This document shows, in pieces, positions 1-8,252 of a stretch of 64,000 bases of DNA. Origin of the DNA: Hybos culiciformis (Eukaryota > Arthropoda > Insecta > Diptera > Hybotidae); the NCBI GenBank assembly GCA_964007475.1, contig OZ023273.1, positions 17,125,922-17,189,921 of the forward strand. Reading direction: 5' to 3'. Made by a program: the position numbers and the translations under genes. Each line of letters starts with the position of its first letter. Positions within the stretch are counted from its first letter, which is position 1. The notes below the pieces were generated by a model, which saw only the letters and a program-made list of their open reading frames with translations, had not been told where the DNA came from and ran no database searches.

Positions 1-192
1 TGCCATTTCAAACACTCATTTCTATTTATGCCTGGAGCACTGCTGTTACTGCTTGCAAAGCAATTTGGAAGGAATGTTTCGGAAACCTATACACAGCTAA
101 TTTTAGAAGTTATCAGAAATTCTTCCGCGGAGAACATATTGAAAACCTATGTACTAAACCATCTCAATAATATATTAAATATAAACCAATAA
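1..192 (+). CDS. Partial terminal exon of an unidentified, helix-rich protein
   Basis: Reading frame 1 is open from the first base to a TAA at 190-192, giving 63 residues with no start required. The composition (GALLLLLAKQFGRN, then TYTQLILEVIRN and ILKTYVLNHLNN) is that of amphipathic alpha-helices, as in HEAT/ARM-type repeats. It is also much less AT-rich than the sequence after the stop. This suggests a real C-terminal exon whose upstream exons lie outside the window. The segment shows no catalytic motif and I do not recognise the family. An AATAAA at 561-566 could be its poly(A) signal. That the frame is coding is fairly likely; the function is unknown. Confidence 0.6.
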   Translation, partial: CHFKHSFLFMPGALLLLLAKQFGRNVSETYTQLILEVIRNSSAENILKTYVLNHLNNILNINQ

Positions 193-2165
193 GTTTTAGT
201 GCAATAGTTGTATCAGTTTCGGAGTCTATAAGAAACAAACAAATGGAAATTCGTTTTTATATTATATAGATAACTAACATGCAATTGTCTAAAATTTATA
301 ATTATATAGAACTGACATATCTATATTATAGAATAGTTAAAGGATTTAAAAAAAAATTTTTGTGTTAAGGCAAAATAGTGTTTTATTTTTAAATTCAAAG
401 AATTTTAGAAATGTTCATTTTAAATGAAACATTATTTTCATGTTTTATGCATTGTTTCATGATTTTCCAATGATGAAAACTTTAAATATAAAATGATGAT
501 AGTGCAATGCAATTTTTTTTATATGCTGCACATTTATATGTATGTATGCGATAAAAATGAAATAAAAACGCTTCTAAAGAAAACTTATCTTATTCCATTA
601 AATTCAATGTACCATTTTTAATAGCATTGAATGTTTACTGAGTAATAACAGTTAGGATAATCTCTTTTTTCATGAAAAAAATAGGGCATTTTATTCAAGT
701 AAATTTAATTTTAGAACTATATGTACAACATAACATTCTTGATTTTAAATTTTCATTATACGAATAATTTTTTGGGGACTAAAATCCCGAAGTCTAATTT
801 ATTTTAATAATTTAATATTAAATCTCAACAGTTAAGTAAGCATTAATTCTCGCAAAAAAGGATGTATTTATTAATATGCATTTACATTCTATACAACATA
901 GTATGCAAATTTATAACATACATTTATGTACGTAGGTATGCATCGATAGTACATTATATTTTCACTAAACTAATCTGCTTGTCGTCCTCTGTGGTAAATT
1001 AGCTTTGTTTTTATTCCTTCAAAATTTTAGTTTTTTTTTTCGATTCCTGCCTAAGGTATTTTATGTTATTCTATTCAATTGATTTCAGTAAGTACATGCG
1101 ATGCTCGTTTTTAACATTAACTATAGATTATAAAAAGAAAAGAGAAGCTAAAAAAGTTGTCATTTTGAATGAGTTTCTTAACTACATGTATGCTCCATGT
1201 ATTCTACTATGAAACATTATATTATTTATGTATATATATATTTTTTTTTAATTAAAGTGTCGATTTTGAACTACAAATTTATCTTTCAACAAAATTCCAT
1301 TATAAATTACCAATGATGTAGATAAATGAATTTTGTATCTTTTTTTTTTTTTTTTTTTTGGGTGCAGGAAATGAATATTATTTTTATAAAAATTGCAATA
1401 ATATAATATATATATAAAAAAAATATAAAATAAAATATGTACGTACTATATTACATTATTACTTTTACCCACAGAAGATAGCATGATTTTTTTTGGATCA
1501 TTCGAGTCATATTTATCAATTAACCGTTTATGAACTATGATGAAAATAATTTATTTATTTATTGAATATGTATATTAATATAAATGTTATTGGTTTTAGT
1601 ATGAACTCCACAATCTGATTCTAATTCATAAACTAGCAGTTCGATTCGAAGTTTCAGACTGATCTCTGGACTCATGGACTTCGAATGTTTAGCTTCTGGA
1701 CTGTTTTCTATGTTGTAGTACTTTTACACCACACGCCGCGACTTCATCAAATACTACCTCCATTAGTTGTTAATCTATTGTAGTTATTTGATATCTCTTT
1801 TTTAATAATATTTTTTTTCTTATAGATATTCTTCTATATAGAAGTGTTAATTTCACAATTAAAGAAAATATTAATTGAATTTTAAGGCAAAAATTCTATG
1901 AAAGTATTCTTTCGGAGAAAATAAACTAAAGGATGAAAAGTTTTTGTACATAATTATAAATGTTTCCTCAGGCAAAATTTTAGAAATGCATTATTTTGCG
2001 AAACTTCTACTTTTCTTGAACTCAAAATAGCGAATTTGTATTATTAATTCTTATAAACGCGTTTTAAATTTCAATTCTTCAAGGTTCGAATCCCAAAGAG
2101 GACTTTATACAAAAATTAAATAACAGAAATAAATCAAATTAAAATAAATAAAAACAAGAAAAAAA
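193..2165. other. AT-rich 3' flank, no gene seen
   Basis: This stretch is AT-rich with homopolymer runs (a T-run near 1340-1360) and an AATAAA at 561-566 that may end the transcript of the gene at the left edge. I see no supportable exon, RNA gene or transposon end. A GGTTCGAATCC word near 2083 resembles a tRNA B box but has no cloverleaf around it. Confidence 0.5.
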
Positions 2166-2339
2166 AAAACCGAAATTATTTTATTTTTTTTGAGGCACAA
2201 TTCTTATTAACTTGGAAAGCAATTTGTCTGTATATTTCTTTACTATTTTCGACACTCTCGTAGGCCCACTTTTCGTCATCACAGCGAGCTGAAATTTGGC
2301 ACAAAAGTTCATGTCGCGTGACAATTGAAGCTATCAAAA

Positions 2340-2780
2340 TTTGAAGCGGAAATTTCCATGGAAAACCCGGGAAATCGGGAAAAATCATTTCAAAATTCGG
2401 TACAAATTTGAGTAGTGATAAATCCGTTTTAGGAAAAATGCAAAGTTTTCTGATTTTTCCGAAAAAATTTTCCGGAATTTTCCGACTTTTCCGGAAAATT
2501 TTCCTGTATAAAAGTTTTCTAAATTATGCAGGATCAAGTTCCCTATCAACTGGCATCATTACTTTCTCTCCGACAATGGTGAAAACTTGCAGAAAAAATC
2601 GAAGAAAATTCATGTAAAACGCTTTTCCGGAGTTTTTCCGACCAAGGAAGCGTTTGAGCGTTTTGCAACCTGAGACAAAGTTGTAGAGCGAAGTTGCATA
2701 AAGTTGCTTTTGCAGAAAACTTCATGGAAAACCCGAAAAAGCGGAAAAATCATCGGAAAAATTTTCATCGATATGATTAG
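2340..2780. repeat. Diverged repeat region rich in TTTTCCGG / GGAAAACCCG words
   Basis: The words TTTTCCG, TTTTCCGG and CATGGAAAACCCG recur many times. Two related blocks can be seen, near 2343-2390 and near 2705-2770; each contains CATGGAAAACCCG followed by CGG.AAAAATCAT. The base composition differs from the surrounding sequence. It is probably an old dispersed or satellite-like repeat. No terminal repeats or coding capacity support a specific class. Confidence 0.4.
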
Positions 2781-2856
2781 TCATAAAATTGTTTTCAAAC
2801 ATCCATGCAGCACATAATAACAATTTAGTTAACGTGAAAAAGCAGAAAATAAAAAT

Positions 2857-3117
2857 AAGTTAAAAACGAGTTTTCCAAAAAACTGAGGCCAGGCCAGGCC
2901 GCATGAAAAAGTAGAAAATAACTTTTTCTTCACACACAGAGGTGGACTCAGATTTTTTGATTGGGACATTTCTCTTGAATATTCTTTCTCTTCATGAATC
3001 AAATCACTTACGTCCCAATCAAAAAATCTGAGTCCACCTCTGTGTGTGAAGAAAAAGTTATTTTCTACTTTTTCATGCGGCCTGGCCTCAGTTTTTTGGA
3101 AAACTCGTTTTTAACTT
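2857..3117. repeat. Long near-perfect inverted repeat (about 106-bp arms, 44-bp spacer)
   Basis: The arm at 2857-2967 is the reverse complement of the arm at 3012-3117. The only difference I see is one extra AGGCC unit in the left arm (three copies against two). Both arms contain the segments TTCACACACAGAGGTGGACTC and CTTTTTCATGCGG, in opposite orientations. The transcript would fold into a very stable hairpin. The outer ends lie in A/T-rich sequence with no clear target duplication. It could be a fold-back MITE or a palindromic duplication. Confidence 0.8.
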
Positions 3118-3758
3118 TTTTTTTTTTAAATTTATTTAATGACATTTCTAATGCCTTCTTTCAGATTGGAACCTTGGTCTTTCTTTAGCACCATCAGTCC
3201 AAGCTATTGAGAATGTGATTTATTTATGCGGAATTCTGCCATGAATTTCTGTGAAAAATATAGCTAATCTTACTATAATGCATTTGTGAGGCTAGGAGAG
3301 AAGGTCAGAAAAAACTTACATATATATAAATGGATTGATTCTTTTTTACTTTAGTTTTTTTGTGCTTTTCTTCTTTGTGAGAAAAATAATACCAGTATGT
3401 AGAATAAAAATTAGTAAAAAACTCTTGAATGCAGATACAGAAATTATTAAATTATTCTAATAATAATAAAGCATTATTATTTTAATACAATGACTGAACA
3501 ATTTTAACAAATTTGTCTAACTAAAGTAATATACGAATGGAAATAAAAAACTTGCTAAAATATTAGAAAATCATATAGAAGAATATTTCATTTGAATTTG
3601 ATGAATGCAAACTAATCAGTAATGCAAACGAAATATCTTTGATGCTGCAAATAGAAAATAGAAATTATATAAAGATAAACATATTAAAGTCACCCGGTGA
3701 AAACTGATGAATATGCAAATTGTTTTTAATCAATAACCTCTTCCTAAACTATATTATG

Positions 3759-3766
3759 CATAAAAA
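3759..3766. repeat. hAT target site duplication, left copy
   Basis: CATAAAAA lies immediately left of the element's CAGAG end and is identical to the copy at 4368-4375. Confidence 0.8.
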
Positions 3767-4367
3767 CAGAGCCGGTTCTAACGGGCGCCAGGGGCCCCGC
3801 GATAGAAGGGCCCAATCAGCAAAACAATGAAACTAAAAAAATTCCAAATATTGTGACTTCTATTCTATTCACAATGCCATCAAAACGTAAATTTTACTTT
3901 ACGTGTTCGCCATTCATCAAAACACAAAGCGAAAATCTTAGTCTAAAATCATGTTACCGAATTTCGTGTAGAGGTCAATCCTACGACAATGCTGCAATAT
4001 GTCGCGTAAATCTTAGGGTCTGCAAGGGCGTATAAAGCAACAGAGTTCAACGCGCTTGTATGACCCATTGTTTAAATCTAATAGGAAATTATTCAGCTAA
4101 AAGTTGTAATTCTATGTTATTTTCTATTTTTATTATTTTTGATAATTTATTTTATAGAAATAATATTTAAATGAAATGGTTTTTGATTAATGTTTTTCAT
4201 TAAATTTTAATTAAAATTGTTTTTTTCTTAAATACATGTTAAAAATAAATCAAGAATATTTTTATTTATTCATATAATTTAGAGGGTAGAGTCCCAATTC
4301 TTTTTCACCTCCAGGGGCCCAGTTTTTTCCAACGCCAGGGGCCCCGACATCGTTAAAAACGCCTCTG
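3767..4367 (+). mobile_element. hAT-superfamily DNA transposon remnant (601 bp)
   Basis: The element begins CAGAGCCGG and ends CGCCTCTG, so it has CAGAG-type terminal inverted repeats. It is flanked by a perfect 8-bp direct repeat CATAAAAA (3759-3766 and 4368-4375). CAGRG ends with 8-bp target duplications are diagnostic of hAT elements. Near each end lies a copy of CGCCAGGGGCCCC (about 3786 and 4334). The interior holds a decayed fragment of hAT transposase (see the pseudogene entry), so this is probably an internally deleted copy of an autonomous element rather than an unrelated MITE. Confidence 0.85.
3853..4080 (+). pseudogene. Decayed hAT transposase fragment (ZMYM1 / DUF4371-like)
   Basis: Inside the hAT element the + strand frame reads CRGQSYDNAA at 3967-3996. 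This matches the conserved motif of the ZMYM1/DUF4371-like hAT transposases (CRGQSYDNAxNMSG). One base later the frame shifts, and the continuation NMSRKS, stop, GLQGRIKQ appears from 3996 onward, agreeing with the family's NMSGKYxGxQARI segment. The fragment therefore carries at least one single-base deletion and one nonsense codon and covers only a small part of a normal transposase. No function is expected. Confidence 0.7.
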
Positions 4368-4375
4368 CATAAAAA
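4368..4375. repeat. hAT target site duplication, right copy
   Basis: CATAAAAA lies immediately right of the element's CTCTG end and matches 3759-3766. It continues into an A-run. Confidence 0.8.
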
Positions 4376-5036
4376 AAAAAAAAATTGCGTTAATGAACCA
4401 GCCCGTCATTCAGTCAGTGATGAGCGTAAATAAATATAATATTATAAATTGTAGATGAGTTAGATGAGTTTAATAGTATAATTTTACATATACCATATTA
4501 TTTTGTCAAATTAATTTTTTTAAATTTAAGTTATCTTAAATATAATTTACGTTAGTATTTTCCAATCACACATAAAATTAATAAAAAATATTATATTCTT
4601 CGTTTTGTGGATCACATTCCTATTAAAACTTGATATCCGACGACTCATTCAATGCCTGGTTTGTTGTACGGAGATAGTTTCATAGCATTTATGTGTTAAA
4701 ATTTTCTTTCACTATTATCCTTCTTCGTAATCTTGAGTATCGAAACCCTGTCTTGTATAATGTCCGTAACATGAAGTTTTGATAAATATTAGTAATTAGT
4801 TTTTATATAGTTTGAATATATTATTTATTTGTTTTTACTCATAATTTTTCCTAGGTTTAAATTGTATTTTTGAATTACAACAGATTTTTTCAGCCGTACT
4901 TTTTTGAGAAATTTTTTTTTACACAATCGATAACTATATCGATAACTAACTACATACAAAAAAAAATCCCTATTTTTTTAAAGCTACATAACCTTAACTT
5001 AAAAAACCCAGTGTACAGTTTAATTTCCTTTTTAAA
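4376..5036. other. AT-rich spacer between two transposons
   Basis: This is AT-rich sequence between the hAT element and the fold-back element. It contains a short tandem TAGATGAGTT near 4453. I see no gene. Confidence 0.4.
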
Positions 5037-5045
5037 CTTTTCGAC
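5037..5045. repeat. 9-bp target site duplication, left copy
   Basis: CTTTTCGAC directly precedes the GGTGACA end of the fold-back element and is identical to 5991-5999. Confidence 0.8.
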
Positions 5046-5223
5046 GGTGACAGGAAATAACGCCCAAGGTATTAACGCCCAAAAGGCGTTATTTCCCTCC
5101 GTAGTGGGAAATAAAGCCCAAATTGCGTTTGGGCTTTATTTCTCACAGAGATGGGTTATAACGCCCACGCGCGTTAATTCCTTTTTGCATTTTTTGTTTG
5201 TTATAAAAGAAATAACACCCAAA

Positions 5224-5560
5224 GCCGCAGATCCCACTGACCAACCGCCCGCCCGCCGCTCTGCTGCCCCCCCACGTGTGCCTACCAGACCTCGATAAAA
5301 AATGTTGTGTGCTAAGCACACGGGGCTAGCGCCGCAAATCCCACTGATCAACCGCCCGCCCGCCGCCCTGCTGCCTCCCCCCCCCGTGTGCTTACCAGAC
5401 CTCGATAAAAAAATGTTGTGTGGTAAGCATACGGGAGGGGGAGGCAGCAGGACGGCGGGCGGGCGGTTGGTCAGTGAGATTTGCGGCGCTAGCCGTCCTG
5501 CTGCCTCCCCCCTCCCGTGGGCTTACCACACAACATTTTTTTATCGAGGTCTTATTTCAT
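5224..5560. repeat. GC-rich nested direct and inverted repeats inside the fold-back element
   Basis: A unit of about 107 bp starting GCCGCAGATCCCACTGA (5224) recurs in direct orientation at 5331. The second copy then folds back: 5326-5395 is the near-perfect reverse complement of 5423-5492, with a 27-bp loop containing ATGTTGTGTG. A further partial copy, CCTGCTGCCTCCCCC ... TTACCACACAACA, follows at about 5495-5550. Each unit carries CCGCCCGCCCGCC and a poly-C tract. Strand slippage or cruciform formation would explain the architecture. Confidence 0.75.
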
Positions 5561-5586
5561 TTTTCAAAATGATCGAGTTTCTGTGT

Positions 5587-5763
5587 TTCGCGGTTATAAC
5601 AAAAATTTTTGTTATAACCGCGAAACGAAATTTTTTTAATTTTTTTGCCATATTTTTTCGCGGTTATGACAAAAAAAATATAAGACGTTTTTCGCGGTTA
5701 TGACACTTTTATTTTTTATTTCGCGGTTATGACAAAAAAAAATCGCGGTTACGACATTCGCGG
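5587..5763. repeat. Short repeats of TTCGCGGTTATGACA
   Basis: The word CGCGGTTATGAC or CGCGGTTATAAC occurs about six times in under 180 bp, including a perfect palindrome formed by CGCGGTTATAAC and GTTATAACCGCG around an A/T core. The spacers are A/T runs. The array lies inside the fold-back transposon, and every copy contains the CGCG core in otherwise AT-rich DNA. Confidence 0.7.
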
Positions 5764-5990
5764 TCCAAAAAACAGATGGTGCTGCAAATAAAAAAAAAAA
5801 GCCACTTATTTAAATTGAAACATTTTTTAGGCCTTAATTCACTCTTTACTTTCATTTGGGTGTTAATTCCTCATATTTTCGGCTGTTATTTCCCATCACT
5901 GTGAGAAATAAAGCCTAAACGCAATTTGGGCTTTATTTCGCACTACGGAGGGAAATAACGCCTTAACCTTGGGCGTTATTTCATGTCACC

Positions 5991-5999
5991 CTTTTCGAC
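5991..5999. repeat. 9-bp target site duplication, right copy
   Basis: CTTTTCGAC directly follows the TGTCACC end of the fold-back element and is identical to 5037-5045. Confidence 0.8.
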
Positions 6000-7390
6000 G
6001 CATCATTTAAAATTCAATAATTTTTAACTAGTATTCGTATCGATTATTAACATTAAATGATCATCATTATTGCTTTATTTTTTTTTAAAACTATTTAAAA
6101 TATAAATATGTTGCACATTTAATTAGATAAAAATAACAAACTAACTATACCTACACACATGCGATTTTGCATCATTATAAATATTTTAGTAATAACATAT
6201 TAAAAGTCATTTTTAACATTCTTTAAATCGGTTGGAGATTATTTTCAACAACCAAAAAGTAGTTGCACGTGCTTTTTCGTTGCACTGCACATACATGTCG
6301 ATATAATTTTTTTTTTTTTTAATTTTTTTGATGCGGTTTTTCTTTTAGAGAGAAAATCAGACAAGTGGAATAAAAATTAACAAAGAGCCATTAAATACTG
6401 ATGCGGGAAATTGCAATTTACTAGTATATTGAAATTTAAATTATTTGATAAGAATAACACTCAGATAATTTTTTAAAAATTTGTTTTTTTTTTAAATTAT
6501 TATAAAACTATGATTATAATAACTATCATTATGAATACATTTTTTCTTAGTATTTACGAATTACTATTAGCGATCTACTATTACTGTCAGTAGTAATACT
6601 GATCTTGTTAAATATAATATAATTATATATGTATATAAGTACAAATATGTATATATATGTATACATTAATCGTTAGACGGATATTTTGAATCAGTAACAT
6701 TAACGAAAAAAAATATTGAAGCGGTGGGTGATAATATTATTGTAAATAGGTATAAGGAATTAAAATATACCTATAACAATAAAACCCATAAGATATTAAA
6801 AATACATACACAATTAAGTTTTCGTTATAAAGTAGATTGCTTGCTGAAATCACATTTTATAAATGCAGCAAAATTTCAAAATTAAAAAGTTTTACTAACA
6901 TTTTATTAAGTTTAGAAAATTTTCTAAACTAAACTACGAAATGAAATAAACTTTTTCACATGAAAAAATATTAAAAGTTTTTCTTTTGGTGCAAATATAT
7001 AGAACATCTAAATAGTATCTTGATTAAATTTTTAGATATTGTGTGTATATATAGAGAAGACTATTGAATAAAGTATAGCGAAGTTTTTAATGAACAACAT
7101 TTTCATTTATGATGCTGAGAAAAATGAGCTTTGATAGGGAAGTAATAAAAACCAGCAGCAGACGATTTATGTTTCAAATGTGTGTATGTATATATTATGT
7201 GTACATATAGATCAATATATCGAAATATCAATTATATTGTCAAATACTTGACAAATTTGAAAACTTTTAATTTTATAATGTGGGTGATAAAAATAATTTT
7301 TAAAAATCTATTCAGGAAAACTTAATAAAAGTTTAATTGACTTATTTTCATATGTACAATTAAAATACACATTACACATATATAGAAATA
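6000..7390. other. AT-rich intergenic stretch, nothing supported
   Basis: This is plain AT-rich sequence with TATATGTA-type simple words near 6620-6665 and 7170-7210. I see no coding exons or transposon ends. Confidence 0.5.
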
Positions 7391-8252
7391 ACACAATTGG
7401 TATTTTGGTTCTGCACAACTGGTCTTTTGGTTCTGCACAACTGGTATGGTTCTCCTGAACTGGTATTATGGTTCTGCACAACTAGTATGGTTCTGCACAA
7501 TGTTATTTTGGTTCTGCACAACTGGTATGGTTCTGCACAACTGGTATTATGGTTCTGCACAACTGGTCTTTTGGTTCTGCACAACTGGTATGGTTCTCCT
7601 GAACTGGTATTATGGTTCTGCACAACTAGTATGGTTCTGCACAATGTTATTTTGGTTCTGCACAACTGGTATGGTTCTGCACAACTGGTATTATGGTTCT
7701 GCACAACTGGTCTTTTGGTTCTGCACAACTGGTATGGTTCTCCTGAACTGGTATTATGGTTCTGCACAACTAGTATGGTTCTGCACAATGGTATTTTGGT
7801 TGTGCACAACTGGTATGGTTCTGCACAATTGGTATTTTGGTTCTGCAAATCTGTTATGGTTCAGAACTGGTATTTTATTTTTGCACAACTGGTATGGTTC
7901 TGCACAACTGTTATGGTTCTGCACAACCGGTATTTCATTTCTGCACAACTGGTATAGTTCTGCACAACTGGTATTTCAGTTCTGCATAACTGGTATGGTT
8001 CTGCACAACTGGTATTTTATTTCTGAACAACTGGTATGGTTCTGCACAACCGGTATTTAAGTTCTGCATAATTGGTATGGTTCTGCACAACTGGTATTTT
8101 ATTTTTGCACAACTGGTATGGTTCTGCACAACTGGTATTTCAGTTGTGCACAACTGGTATGGTTCTGCACAACTGGTATTCTGGTATTTCAGTTCGGCAG
8201 AACTTGTTTTTTATTTCTGCACAACTGGTATGGTTCTGCACAACTAGTATTT
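7391..8252. repeat. Minisatellite (GGTTCTGCACAACTGGTAT) with 144-bp higher-order unit
   Basis: The array consists of a 19-22 bp core, GGTTCTGCACAACTGGTAT plus a variable TAT, TTT or no tail. In the left half the cores form a higher-order unit. The marker variant TTCTCCTGAACTGG starts at about 7450, 7594 and 7738, exactly 144 bp apart, with the intervening cores conserved in order. From about 7800 to 8252 the cores are more diverged and lose the higher-order phase. Since 144 is a multiple of three and the core has few stop triplets, long open frames appear on both strands (for example 7397-7957 + and 7372-7848 -). I take these as repeat artefacts, not genes. Confidence 0.9.

Larger units (their letters stand above)
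5046..5990. mobile_element. Non-autonomous fold-back DNA transposon (945 bp) with 9-bp target duplication
   Basis: The ends are inverted repeats starting GGTGACAGGAAATAACGCCC on the left and, read inward on the other strand, GGTGACATGAAATAACGCCC on the right. The arms run to about 5166 and 5881; they differ by a 12-bp insertion in the left arm and scattered substitutions. The element is flanked by a perfect 9-bp direct repeat CTTTTCGAC (5037-5045 and 5991-5999). Long terminal inverted repeats, a GG...CC end and a 9-bp duplication fit Mutator-like (MULE) or Merlin elements. The interior is unusually GC-rich, is built of nested repeats, and has no transposase. The open frames across it are by-products of these repeats. 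Confidence 0.8.

Noticed and set aside
2070..2110. Possible tRNA, because of a GGTTCGAATCC word
   Set aside because: There is no A box at the right distance upstream and no acceptor, anticodon or T stem that pairs.
4870..5703. Open frames of 71-142 codons across the GC-rich fold-back element
   Set aside because: They cover terminal inverted repeats and nested palindromes of a transposon, overlap each other on opposite strands, and resemble no protein.
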